The notes under the pieces were generated by a model. The model had not been told where the DNA came from. It made no database searches and worked only from the letters and a program-made list of their open reading frames with translations. Positions 9,954 to 19,202 of a DNA stretch of 64,000 nt are shown piece after piece. The stretch is from Enterovibrio coralii (GTDB lineage: Bacteria > Pseudomonadota > Gammaproteobacteria > Enterobacterales > Vibrionaceae): NCBI RefSeq assembly GCF_001559595.1, contig NZ_LNTY01000034.1, positions 62,001-126,000 on the forward strand, given 5' to 3'. How positions within the stretch are numbered: the stretch's first letter is position 1; each line of letters begins with the position of its first letter. The translations under genes and the position numbers were made by a program.

Positions 9954-10463
9954 TTACTTCTTGATGCGCAGTACTGGAGTTTCACCAACAGTCACAGAAC
10001 CAGACAGCTTGTTCAGCTCTTTGATTTCGTCCATGTTAGAGATAACAACAGGAGTCAGAGTAGACTTCGCTTTCTCTTCCAGCATAGCCAGATCGAATTC
10101 GATGATTGGGTCACCAACTTTAACAGTTTGACCTTCTTCAGCGATACGCTTGAAGCCTTCACCTTTCAGCTCAACGGTGTCAATACCGAAGTGTACGAAC
10201 AGCTCGATGCCGTCGTCAGATTCGATAGAGAACGCGTGGTTAGTTTCGAAAATCTTACCAATGGTACCGTTTACTGGTGCAACCATTTTGTCGCCAGCTG
10301 GCTTGATAGCGATACCGTCACCAACGATTTTCTCTGCGAAAACTACGTCTGGCACGTCTTCGATGTTTACGATTTCACCAGACAGTGGTGCGATGATTTC
10401 GATTGCGCCAGCGTCGCTGCTGTCGTCAGAAACCAGCTTCTTCAGTTTGTCAAACAGACCCAT
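9954..10463 (-). CDS. crr: PTS glucose-specific EIIA (EIIA-Glc)
   Basis: This is the 169-aa EIIA-Glc, the soluble phosphocarrier that passes phosphate to glucose-type EIIBC permeases and regulates adenylate cyclase and non-PTS permeases. The phosphorylated histidine is His91 in [17 protein letters not shown], and the assisting histidine is His76 in [10 protein letters not shown]. Its length and sequence match the enterobacterial protein closely. The start has a TTAGGAG ribosome-binding site. It is the last gene of ptsH-ptsI-crr, the canonical order, and ends at a strong hairpin. Confidence 0.98.
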   Translation of the reverse strand: MGLFDKLKKLVSDDSSDAGAIEIIAPLSGEIVNIEDVPDVVFAEKIVGDGIAIKPAGDKMVAPVNGTIGKIFETNHAFSIESDDGIELFVHFGIDTVELKGEGFKRIAEEGQTVKVGDPIIEFDLAMLEEKAKSTLTPVVISNMDEIKELNKLSGSVTVGETPVLRIKK

Positions 10464-10505
10464 AGTGTTTGCTCCTAAGCGTTAACAGTACTTTGCTGCC
10501 GTATT

Positions 10506-12232
10506 CTAGCAGACAGTTTTCTCAGCAATGAATTTTTCTACGTGTGCAGCGATTTCTGCTGCTGTAGGCATTGCCAGTGCTTCTTCCGCCATTGCTTGAA
10601 CATCAGCAAAGTTAGCATTACGGATGATTTTCTTGATGCGTGGGATAGAGATAGCACTCATGCTGAACTCATCCAAGCCCATACCCATTAGAAGCAGGGT
10701 CGCACGCTCGTCACCAGCCAACTCACCACACATGCCAGTCCATTTGCCTTCTTTGTGAGAAGCGTCAATAACTTGCTTGATAACGGTCAGTACTGCTGGA
10801 GACAGTGGGTTGTACAGGTGTGAGATCAACTCATTACCACGGTCAACCGCAAGAGTATACTGGGTTAAGTCGTTTGTACCAATGCTAAAGAATTCAACTT
10901 CTTTCGCCAGGTGGTGCGCAATCGCCGCTGCTGCAGGGGTTTCAACCATCACACCGATTTCGATGTTCTCGTCAAATGCCAGACCTTCAGCGCGCAGTTC
11001 CGCTTTGTATTCTTCGATCGCTTTCTTCAGCTCACGGATTTCTTCTACAGAGATGATCATTGGGAACATCACGCGTAGTTTGCCGTGTGCTGATGCACGC
11101 AGGATTGCACGCAGCTGGTCGCGAAGGATTTCACGACGGTCCAAGCTGATGCGAACTGCACGCCAACCCAGGAATGGGTTCATTTCTTTTGGCAGATCCA
11201 TGTATGGCAGATCTTTGTCACCACCGATATCCATAGTACGGATGATCACTGGGTGGCCATGCATAGCTTCTGCTACTTCTTTGTACGCTTTGTACTGAAT
11301 TTCTTCAGTTGGCAGCGCGTCGCGGTCCATGAACAGGAACTCGGTACGGTAGAGGCCAACACCTTCACCGCCGTTACGGTTAACGCCGTCACAGTCTTTC
11401 ACTGTACCGATGTTGCCGCATACTTCCACTTGGTGGCCATCCAGAGTCACAGCAGGCAAGTCTTTCAGTTTTGCCAGCTCTTCTTTCTCTGCGATGAACT
11501 CGTCACGGATCGCTTTGAATTTGTTTAGTTCTTCTTCGCTTGGGTTGATAACAATCGTGTTGTTGATTGCATCAAGAACCAGCATGTCGCCGTTGTTCAC
11601 ACGCTTAGTGATGTCGTTGGTACCAACGATCGCTGGCAGTTCCAAAGAACGCGCATGATAGAAGTGTGAGACGTACGACCACCGATGTCGGTGATGAAGC
11701 CTAGAACGTAGTCTAGGTTGATTTGCGCAGTTTCAGAAGGTGTCAGGTCGTTAGCAACCAAGATAACTTCTTCGTTGATTGCGCTCAGAGATACGATGTT
11801 GATACCCAGAGTGTTCTTGATGAAACGTGAGCCGATGTCACGAATATCAGTTGCACGCTCTTTTAGGTACTCGTCGTCCAATGATTCAAGAGTAGTCGCT
11901 TGCTCTTCGATTACGCTGTGGATTGCGTATTCTGCAGAAGCGTTATTGTCCTTAATGAAAGCTATGATTTCTTCTTCTAGCTCTTCATCTTCAAGCAACA
12001 TGATGTGGCCTTCAAAGATCGCTTCTTTCTCTTCACCGAAAGTGATGCGAGCTTTGTCTTTAATCGCTTCAAGTTGCTGTTTAGATTTTTCGCGACCGTC
12101 ATAAAGACGTGCGATTTCCGCGTCTAGTTGGTCCGCTGGAACTGGATTTTTGTTGATGACGATTTCGTCTTCTTGGAGCAGCAGCGCTTTGCCAAAAGCA
12201 ATACCAGGAGATGCCAGGATACCTGAAATCAT
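10506..12232 (-). CDS. ptsI: PTS enzyme I (phosphoenolpyruvate-protein phosphotransferase), one-base frameshift
   Basis: Enzyme I takes phosphate from PEP and passes it to HPr. Two frames (12232-11597 and 11645-10506) join into one protein of 575 aa, the E. coli length, if a single G is restored at 11653/11654. The family sequence there is [14 protein letters not shown], and the DNA reads ATG-CGC where ATG-GCG-CGT is expected. The break is just after the active-site histidine loop [10 protein letters not shown]. The second part has the PEP-binding signatures ([40 protein letters not shown]). Loss of enzyme I would disable every PTS in the cell, and the rest of the gene is intact, so a sequencing error is likely. 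It lies between ptsH and crr as usual. Confidence 0.93.
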
Positions 12233-12286
12233 AGCTTTACCCTACGTTGATCAAATTAAAAACTAATGGATAGAAAAAGAGCTGGA

Positions 12287-12544
12287 TTATTCCAGCTCGT
12301 CCATCAGCTTAACTAGGAAATCAACTGCTTCTTGAGCTTGTGCACCTTCAGCTTTGATAGTCACTACAGTACCCTTGGTCAGACCCAGAGTTTGCAGTTT
12401 GAACAGGCTAGTCGCGCTTGCTTCTTTACCACCAGATACAACAGTGATTTTTGCATCGAAGCCTTTTGCTTCTTTAACAAACTGAGCAGCAGGACGAGTG
12501 TGCAGACCGTTTTCAGCAGTGATTTCTACTTGCTTTTGATACAT
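12287..12544 (-). CDS. ptsH: Phosphocarrier protein HPr
   Basis: This is the 85-aa HPr, the small phosphocarrier between enzyme I and the EIIA proteins. The phosphorylated His15 is in [17 protein letters not shown], and the conserved Ser46 region is [14 protein letters not shown]. The start ATG is preceded by a GGGGTAA ribosome-binding site. It is first in the ptsHI-crr operon. Confidence 0.98.
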   Translation of the reverse strand: MYQKQVEITAENGLHTRPAAQFVKEAKGFDAKITVVSGGKEASATSLFKLQTLGLTKGTVVTIKAEGAQAQEAVDFLVKLMDELE

Positions 12545-12862
12545 GTTTTACCCCGATACATTATTTATTTAGGTTTATGTATTAAATCTGTGGATAGCTT
12601 AAACCGAATGGCCTTCTTTGGCTATCGGTGGACTGTAAACTAACCAAGATTTGAATGCCCTAGCTTAATCCAAGTCAAATTTTTGTGACATTTTCACTCA
12701 AAACTACAACTTGCTCACATTCGAGTCACGGATTAATTTCGAGCTTAAAAATAAAAGGCGGGGAATTTTTACTAGAGCGGGCTCGAAAAATCAAACAAAA
12801 AAAGCCCCTAATGGGGCTTTTTATTCTCCGTCATGAGAAGGTCAAATGACTGAGATAGTTGA
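12545..12862. other. cysK-ptsH intergenic region
   Basis: These 318 bases are AT-rich and contain no credible ORF. They hold the cysK terminator (12799-12822) and must hold the ptsH promoter(s), which I could not pin to clear -35/-10 boxes. Confidence 0.6.
12799..12822 (-). terminator. cysK terminator
   Basis: A 10-bp stem AAAAAGCCCC / GGGGCTTTTT with a 4-base loop. On the minus strand it is followed by a T run, 40 bases after the cysK stop codon. Confidence 0.9.
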
Positions 12863-13831
12863 TTATTGCTGGTTTTCCAGCTCGGTGAAGATACCTGCAA
12901 ACAGTGCAGAGCTCAGATAACGCTCACCAGAACTTGGCAGGATGGTGACAATGGTTTTGCCCGCAAATTCAGGCAATTCCGCCACTTTATTGGCAGCTAC
13001 AACCGCTGCACCTGATGAAATACCCGCCAGAATACCTTCTTCTTCCATCAGACGACGTGCCATTGCAATCGCTTCGTCAGAGGTCACCAGTACGGTCTTG
13101 TCTACCAGAGACAGGTCGAGGTTACCTGGGACGAAACCTGCACCAATACCTTGGATTTTGTGGGGTGCTGGCTGAACGTCATCACCGTTTACGGTCTGAG
13201 TGATAACCGGTGATTCTGCTGGCTCAACCGCAACAGTCGTAATGGCTTTGCCTTTGGTGTTTTTAATGTAACGGCTAACACCTGTCAGCGTGCCACCTGT
13301 ACCTACACCCGATACAAACACGTCGATCTCGCCATCAGTGTCTTCCCAGATTTCTGGACCCGTTGTCTTCTCGTGGATCTCTGGGTTTGCTGGGTTGTCA
13401 AACTGCTGCAGCAGCAGGTATTTTGCTGGGTCAGATGCGACGATTTCTTCTGCTTTTGCAATCGCACCTTTCATGCCTTTCGCTGCTTCGGTCAGAACTA
13501 GGTTTGCACCCAGTGCTTTCAGAAGTTTACGACGCTCAAGGCTCATTGACTCAGGCATGGTCAGTGTCAATTTGTAGCCGCGTGCTGCAGCAACATATGC
13601 CAGAGCGATACCTGTGTTACCACTTGTTGGCTCTACCAGTTCAACACCTGGCTTCAGCTTGCCACTTTTCTCGGCATCCCAAATCATGTTTGCACCGATA
13701 CGGCATTTAACGCTAAAGCTAGGGTTGCGAGCTTCAATTTTAACCAGCACTTTTCCGTTAGATACACGGTTCAAACGTACCAGTGGAGTGTTGCCCATAG
13801 TGGTTGAATTGTCTTCGTAAATCTTACCCAT
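12863..13831 (-). CDS. cysK: Cysteine synthase A (O-acetylserine sulfhydrylase)
   Basis: This PLP enzyme makes cysteine from O-acetylserine and sulfide. The PLP lysine is Lys42 in [16 protein letters not shown], the substrate loop is [13 protein letters not shown] and the glycine-rich phosphate loop is [12 protein letters not shown] place the start at the ATG at 13831 ([17 protein letters not shown]), preceded by AAGGAA and giving the standard 322 aa. An in-frame ATG 39 bases upstream would add residues that the family lacks. cysZ lies upstream on the same strand, and cysK-cysZ-zipA is a common arrangement in gamma-proteobacteria. Confidence 0.97.
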   Translation of the reverse strand: MGKIYEDNSTTMGNTPLVRLNRVSNGKVLVKIEARNPSFSVKCRIGANMIWDAEKSGKLKPGVELVEPTSGNTGIALAYVAAARGYKLTLTMPESMSLERRKLLKALGANLVLTEAAKGMKGAIAKAEEIVASDPAKYLLLQQFDNPANPEIHEKTTGPEIWEDTDGEIDVFVSGVGTGGTLTGVSRYIKNTKGKAITTVAVEPAESPVITQTVNGDDVQPAPHKIQGIGAGFVPGNLDLSLVDKTVLVTSDEAIAMARRLMEEEGILAGISSGAAVVAANKVAELPEFAGKTIVTILPSSGERYLSSALFAGIFTELENQQ

Positions 13832-14031
13832 CTTCTTCGTTCCTTCGGTTGCATTGGGATACGGATACAAGCATATCGCGTATTTTCTAATTTCAAAGGA
13901 ATCTCTGGTTATATCTTATTGTAATTAGGTTCGTTTCAGGCTGCGGTCGCAGTTATAAAGGTAAATGAAGAAGAAAACACCTTTGCCTAAGTGATCGCTA
14001 GCTCAGAACAAAGGTGTTGTATTTGAGGAGA

Positions 14032-14792
14032 TTAGTATCGTGCGAGGTCGTTGCGGTATTTATCTACCCACATTGCGGTCGCGCCACACACGGCGGCAGG
14101 CATTACAAACAGGTTGAGTATTGGCGTCATGGTGAAAAACATCACCAAGCACCAAAGCTCATGGTCGAGCCTTTGTTTTGGCGCAGTGTCGCTTTCATAT
14201 TCGGGAACGAGACACGGTGGTTATCGAACGGGTAGTCACAGTACTGGATACCCATCATCCATGCACTAAACAGGAACCAAAGCACAGGTCCCAACGTTTG
14301 GCCGATGGCCGGGATCCACATCAAGATTAACAGCCCCAATGCTTTAGGCAGGTAGTACCAAAGTTTTTGCCATTCGCGTTTAAACACGCGGGGCAAGTCT
14401 TTCATCACGCCAGCCAGACCATCATCAGGTGGACGCTTGCCAGTGAGGTGCGCTTCCAAGTGTTCTGCCAACAGACCATTAAATGGCGCAGCAATCCAGT
14501 TTGCTACAGTGCTGAAGAAGTAGGAGCAAATCACCAATATGGCGATAGCGAGCAAAGGCCACAGGATGTAAGACAACCAATCTAGCCATTGCGGGATGTA
14601 AGATAACCAGCCGTCAATCCAGCCGCTGAGCTGTGACAGTACTATCCCGATGAGTGATCCCATCAAGAGAAGGTTAACCACAAGCGGAATAATGACGAAT
14701 CTTCGAATGCCAGGCGTAAAAGCCAACGAGAATCCGCGGAGAAAGTAGCTAGCCCCGGATACGGGTTGCTTTGCCAATTGAGAAGGTGTCAT
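14032..14792 (-). CDS. cysZ: Sulfate transporter CysZ, one-base frameshift near the 3' end
   Basis: CysZ is an inner-membrane protein that lets sulfate in for cysteine synthesis. As read, the frame stops early at 14142. Restoring one base near 14148 continues the protein with [19 protein letters not shown] and [16 protein letters not shown] to a stop at 14032, giving 253 aa, exactly the E. coli length. Four hydrophobic segments and the GTP... family-like core [19 protein letters not shown] are visible. The start is the ATG at 14792 with AAGGAG seven bases upstream; a further ATG at 14819 lacks such a site. It is adjacent to cysK and divergent from zipA. Confidence 0.9.
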
Positions 14793-15060
14793 ATCGTCTC
14801 CTTGCTGTAAGTCCTCCAATGTTAACGGTTTCAGGGTGAGAATGGCAATTTGGCTGTGTTGGTGAATTATTGTTCAGCTGAGTTGTCAAAACCCCGACAG
14901 AACAGTGACTTTTTCAGTGTTCTCGCGGTATGGACGTTAACTTTTATACACTTTTTGGTACAGTAGTCAGCAATTTGTAAGTGCGACATTGCCAAAGGCT
15001 GTTCCTAGGTGTTTAGATAGGTAAGCCGAACGTCGTTAATTGGATATTTGCTGAGATTAA

Positions 15061-16041
15061 ATGATGCAGGAATTGCGCCTTGTTTTAATCATTTTGGGAG
15101 CGGTAGCGATTGCTGCGCTGCTTCTACATGGCCTTTGGACCAGCCGTAAGGAAAAGCCTGCGAAATTTGCAGAAAGGCCCATTGGCAAGCTGAGAGAAAA
15201 GGATGACACAGGATTTGATCAAGACGGCATTGGTTCCGTACGTGTGATTAAATCTGGTGACAGCGAAGCTCCTAAAGCCCCTCGTAAAGAGCCGGGTCTG
15301 AGTTTTGGCGATAAACCCGATGTCGACCCACTTTTTGCCAACGAAGAGCCAGAGCAGAAGCCTGTTGTTAAAGACGACGAGATTGACTTGCCTGCATTTT
15401 CTGCCGCGGACAATGACGACGATGATGTGCGCAAGGTTGCTGAGCCTGTTGCGAGTATGGTGTCACCGGAGCCTGTTTCTTCAAAGCCTATGTTTGATGT
15501 CGAGCGCGACGAATCTTTCGTTGAAGATGCTGCGCCAATGGCGGATGTTGCGGCTGAAACCTTAGAAGATGTGGTTGAAGAAATCACAGAAGAAGAGGTC
15601 GTGGAAGAAGCACCGAAAGAACCTGAAACCCAAGTGCTGATCATCAATGTTCAAGCAAGCGGTAACACAGAGTTCCAGGGCGAAGATCTGATCAATTGCT
15701 TAGAGCAACACGGCATGCTGTTTGGTGAAATGGAAATTTTCCATCGCCACGCCGATTTGGCGGGTACAGGTAAGGTGCTGTTTAGTGCCGCTAACATGTT
15801 TAACCCAGGCAGTTTCCCACTGACGACCATTCATCAGTTCACTACGCCAGGTGTCACCTTCTTTATGACGCTGCCATGTTTTGGCGAAGCTGAGCAAAAC
15901 TTCAAGCTGATGCTAAGAACGGCACAGGAAGTGGCGGATCAAATGGGTGGTCTGGTCACCGATGACAACCGCAACATGATGACGCCGCAGCGCTTAGACG
16001 GTTACCGCGAAAAGATTAAGCAGTTTCACGCGCATGCGTGA
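15061..16041 (+). CDS. zipA: Cell division protein ZipA
   Basis: ZipA anchors FtsZ to the inner membrane at the division site. It has an N-terminal membrane segment (residues 4-25, LRLVLIILGAVAIAALLLHG), a charged and acidic linker (about 30-190) and the C-terminal FtsZ-binding domain (about 195-326, starting QVLIINVQASGNTEFQGEDL). The 326-aa length is normal. Translation may begin at either of two adjacent ATGs (15061/15064). In many relatives ligA follows directly, but here it is 9.4 kb away. Confidence 0.96.
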   Translation: MMQELRLVLIILGAVAIAALLLHGLWTSRKEKPAKFAERPIGKLREKDDTGFDQDGIGSVRVIKSGDSEAPKAPRKEPGLSFGDKPDVDPLFANEEPEQKPVVKDDEIDLPAFSAADNDDDDVRKVAEPVASMVSPEPVSSKPMFDVERDESFVEDAAPMADVAAETLEDVVEEITEEEVVEEAPKEPETQVLIINVQASGNTEFQGEDLINCLEQHGMLFGEMEIFHRHADLAGTGKVLFSAANMFNPGSFPLTTIHQFTTPGVTFFMTLPCFGEAEQNFKLMLRTAQEVADQMGGLVTDDNRNMMTPQRLDGYREKIKQFHAHA

Positions 16042-16055
16042 GATGTGATGTAAAT

Positions 16056-16087
16056 AAAAAAACGCCCCATCAACGGGGCGTTTTTTT
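16056..16087. terminator. Bidirectional terminator zipA / LPMO gene
   Basis: A 13-bp stem (7 A plus CGCCCC pairing with GGGGCG plus 7 T) around ATCAAC. It serves zipA on the plus strand and the LPMO gene on the minus strand. Confidence 0.93.
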
Positions 16088-16099
16088 ATTCCCTAACGG

Positions 16100-17667
16100 T
16101 TAGATAACCTCTTGCCATGGACCGCCGTTTGTTGGTTCATCGCCTTTCGTCCACCATTGGGCTTTATAGGTTTTGCTTGATAAGTCACGGTATCGCCCGT
16201 GGTATAAGTGCTATCTGCACGCCATGCAGTATCTCCGGGAGCTTTGTCTGCTACCCAGGCACCTGATGAGCCAGGTTCTTCACCTTTGGTCCACCACTGT
16301 GCGGTATAGGTTGTACCTAAGTGGGTGACTTTATCGCCAGCCAAATACACGGCGTCTGCTGACCAATCCGTTTCACCGCCAGTCCCGGTTCCTTTGACGG
16401 TAACACTGATGGTTGCATCAGTAGTAGCAGTGCCGTCCGTGACCGAAACCAGGATTTGCTCAGTGATATCTACCGTTGTTGATGGGGCGGAATAGAGCAA
16501 GGAAGCGTCATTACCGGAGACGGTCAGTACACCAACACTTGCTGTGAAAGAAAGTGTGTCGTTGTCGGCATCAGATGCAGAGAGAGAAATGGTGATGTCC
16601 TTTCCGCTGTCTACAGAGACGGCAGCAGGGGCATTAAGGCTAGGTGCACTGTTGATGGGGGCGGATTTCACTTCGAGCTGGAAGGTGCTGTTCTTGTCTT
16701 TTGCAAACACAGCATTGGCGTATATGTCTGTGCCATCCCAAGCGATGGTGCCATCTAGGGTTTCTTTACCTACTTGTGCAAGCGTCGATGTATTCACGAT
16801 GTCAGCAAGCTGTGTCGTCCAAACGGTTTCGGCTTCATTCGCGGCATCAATAGGCAATTTCTCGAAGATGGTTTCTGTGCCGTTGGCGTCAAAAAGGCGG
16901 AACCAAACTTTGTCGCCCGCTTTGGCGTCGGTTGTGGATTTCACAAAGTTGCCGATATTGTTCCAGGTTGGTGGAATGACATCGCCGCCAAAGCTGATAT
17001 CACTACAGTTATAAAAGCCCTCGCCAGCAGGATCGCTGCGTTGCCAACGAGAGAACAAGATAGCATCGCCGGCGCGGTCTGTCGGCAGTGTCACTTCCAT
17101 TTGGTAATACTTGGTGCCGTTAATCACGACAACGGGCACGTTCCCAAACTCTGCAATGAGTTCTAGATCGGTCCACTTCAACGGGTCGATTGCCGGATTG
17201 TAGCTGGCATCGGAAAGGTAGATTTTCCAAAAGCTCGGATTGTGTGGTGTAGCAGCGTTGTAGAGCAGTGTCATTTTGCCATTGAGTGAAGGGTCGATCG
17301 GGGTTTTCTGCCATTCCGTCGAAGGGATGTTCATACCCGCCTTTTTCGGGTCGGCAGCGGAACAAAGCTCGCCATCAGGCACGGCAAGTTCAACGGCAGC
17401 TTGGTTGTCATAGTCAGACACTAGCTTGGCAAATTCCGACTTTTGTACGAAAGGATACCAGCCGGATTCCACGTAGGCGTCGCGGCAAGCGGCATTAGGA
17501 ATGGTGGAGCCGTCACTGGAATCCCAATATCCGCCGTCGCGATAACAAATCTCTTGTCTGGCGGGTGGGTAATCCATGTAGCCGTGTGCGTAAGTATTGG
17601 TGGTGATTGCTACGGACGAAACTGCGGAAGCAACAGCGACATAGGGTAAAAGTCGAGTGCGTGACAT
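16100..17667 (-). CDS. Secreted AA10 lytic polysaccharide monooxygenase, GbpA-like, with tandem CBM5/12; C-terminal frameshift
   Basis: This is a copper monooxygenase that cleaves crystalline chitin (or cellulose) oxidatively. The signal peptide ends TNTYA and the mature protein starts at His28 (HGYMDYPPARQ), the first histidine-brace ligand. The second is the His in TPHNPSFWKIY. After the AA10 domain (28-~225) comes a region resembling GbpA domain 2 (~230-335), a cadherin/Ig-like domain (~345-430) with SDADNDTLSFTASVG, and two chitin-binding CBM5/12 modules with the AQWWTKGEEP aromatic motif. The second module is garbled after residue ~503 by a missing base in an A/T run at 16171-16174. Restoring it gives YKAQWWTKGDEP and a stop at 16100 (522 aa). 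The gene stands alone between zipA and the scs operon. Confidence 0.9.
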
Positions 17668-17932
17668 GTTTTTTCCTCTTTGTATTGGTTGTTAATGTAA
17701 TGTTGTGTTTCTACTGTGCACTCCAAGGGTTGGTCGATTTGCAATCAGCCTTCAATTTGCTGTGTGTTCAAATTGGCGGTCACTCGAAAAAGAAAATGTA
17801 AGATTTCATAGACATGAAAAATGCGTGATCTGCTCTGGGGCTGATGTCACTAATTCAAACGCGGTAGGAAAAAGGGGAAGGCGGGAAAGAAGAAGGAGAG
17901 GTTGAACCTCTCCTTCTATGAGACAAGTAAAA
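17668..17932. other. Spacer between scsC and LPMO gene with a perfect hairpin
   Basis: No ORF is supported here. A perfect inverted repeat at 17891-17917 (AGAAGGAGAGG / CCTCTCCTTCT with loop TTGAA) lies about 16 bases after the scsC stop on the minus strand. It is likely the scs terminator, although the following T run is weak. The rest should contain the LPMO promoter. Confidence 0.55.
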
Positions 17933-18670
17933 TTACGATTGGAGAGCTTGGTCGATGAGCTTTTTCAGCTCTTCCATCGGTACATAACCTGGGACAATAT
18001 GATCGCCAATGATCATGGCGGGCGTGCCGCGCAAACCTAGCTCCGTAAATAGCTGGTAGTTCTTCTCGATCATTTTTTGCGTTTCTTCCGATGTTTGAAG
18101 GCTGGCTTCTATGCCGAATTTCTTGGCGACATTGGTAACCGAACGGTTGTCGTGAGCACTCGGTTTTTTGATCAGCGTTTCATTCACATCATAGAATTTG
18201 TCTCTGTCTTGGTTCCAGACATTGATGGCGAAAGCTGCCGAGTTCTTGTCAGACAACGGATTTCGCATTTCAATCAGCGGTACCAGCACGTTCACCACCT
18301 TCACATCTGGATAAGCCAGCGCAGCTTGGTGAAGCACGGGATCCAGCTTTTTACAGAATGGGCAGCTGTAGTCGGTAAAGTTAACAATGGTTAGTTTCGG
18401 ATTGGCTGAACCAAACTGCGGGTGCTTTGGGTTGTTGTAAAGATAATCGTGGTTTTGCGCCAACACCTGATCGACCTGTTGCTGCTGATCGATATACGCC
18501 TTGATACCCTGATGCAAGTTAGGGATCAGCTCTGGGTTGCCTTCCAGCATGGTAACGATCTCGTTGAGCTGAGATTGCTCGATCGTGTTGAGCGTAACGT
18601 TTTCAGCAAATGCGTTGGTTGCTGCCCAAAGAGACAGTGATGCCATGATGGCAACGGTAATCTTTTTCAT
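17933..18670 (-). CDS. scsC: ScsC-like periplasmic thiol-disulfide protein (DsbA family)
   Basis: This is a secreted thioredoxin-fold protein of 245 aa. A signal peptide ends near ATNAFA; an N-terminal helical segment (about 25-85) resembles the oligomerising arm of ScsC/Com1 proteins. The catalytic motif is YSCPFCKKLDP (Cys103/Cys106), and the cis-proline is in GTPAMIIGDH. Such proteins shuffle or reduce disulfides in the periplasm and protect against copper. The start is the ATG at 18670, preceded by GAGGGA; a TTG at 18682 would extend it needlessly. It follows the scsD-like gene by 19 bases and is the last gene of the operon. Confidence 0.85.
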   Translation of the reverse strand: MKKITVAIMASLSLWAATNAFAENVTLNTIEQSQLNEIVTMLEGNPELIPNLHQGIKAYIDQQQQVDQVLAQNHDYLYNNPKHPQFGSANPKLTIVNFTDYSCPFCKKLDPVLHQAALAYPDVKVVNVLVPLIEMRNPLSDKNSAAFAINVWNQDRDKFYDVNETLIKKPSAHDNRSVTNVAKKFGIEASLQTSEETQKMIEKNYQLFTELGLRGTPAMIIGDHIVPGYVPMEELKKLIDQALQS

Positions 18671-18689
18671 TCTTTCCCTCAAAATTTCA

Positions 18690-19184
18690 TTATGAAAGCC
18701 ACAGGCGAGCTAATAGCCCCGGCGGGGTGGATATGCCTGTGGTGATGGATGTAATTTCGCCTTTATTAATGATGACGATGGTTGGCGTCGCTTGAATGCC
18801 CCAAGCACTAGCGAGTAAACCGCGTTCATCGTTGATGGCGTCAAATTGCAGATCATGACCTTCGAGATAGCGTTTCACTCGCTCATCACTGCCGGATGTG
18901 ATTGCGACGGTAACGACTTGATGATCGCCAGAGAGCCAATTGACCGTAGGGGTGACAAATTTGCATGCGCCACACCAGGTTGCCCAAAAGTAGACAAGAA
19001 CAGGCTTGTCTTGGCTCAATGCTGCCAAGTCGATGTCTTGATTTTTGATGGTGACCAGCTGCTGGCTGGGAACCTTGCCACTGGGCATGTCCTGACTTCG
19101 CCAAAGATCAACCGCGAAAGAAATAACCATAAACATCATGATGTAGGGCAGGATTTCTCGAAGCCAAAATCGCGCTGTCGCCAT
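18690..19184 (-). CDS. scsD: ScsD-like membrane-anchored thioredoxin (TlpA-like)
   Basis: This is a 164-aa protein with one N-terminal membrane anchor (residues 8-28, LREILPYIMMFMVISFAVDL) and a periplasmic thioredoxin fold. The active site is YFWATWCGACKFVTPT (Cys71/Cys74), with the cis-Pro in IQATPTIVIINKG. It is expected to relay reducing equivalents from the ScsB hub. It starts 18 bases after the scsB stop. In Salmonella scsD is last in the cluster; here it sits between scsB and scsC. Confidence 0.84.
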   Translation of the reverse strand: MATARFWLREILPYIMMFMVISFAVDLWRSQDMPSGKVPSQQLVTIKNQDIDLAALSQDKPVLVYFWATWCGACKFVTPTVNWLSGDHQVVTVAITSGSDERVKRYLEGHDLQFDAINDERGLLASAWGIQATPTIVIINKGEITSITTGISTPPGLLARLWLS

Positions 19185-19202
19185 GATGCTTTTTTCTTGT
19201 CA

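Noticed and set aside
10506..11645. Independent truncated PEP-utilising protein
   Set aside because: It is the second half of ptsI, joined by one missing base.
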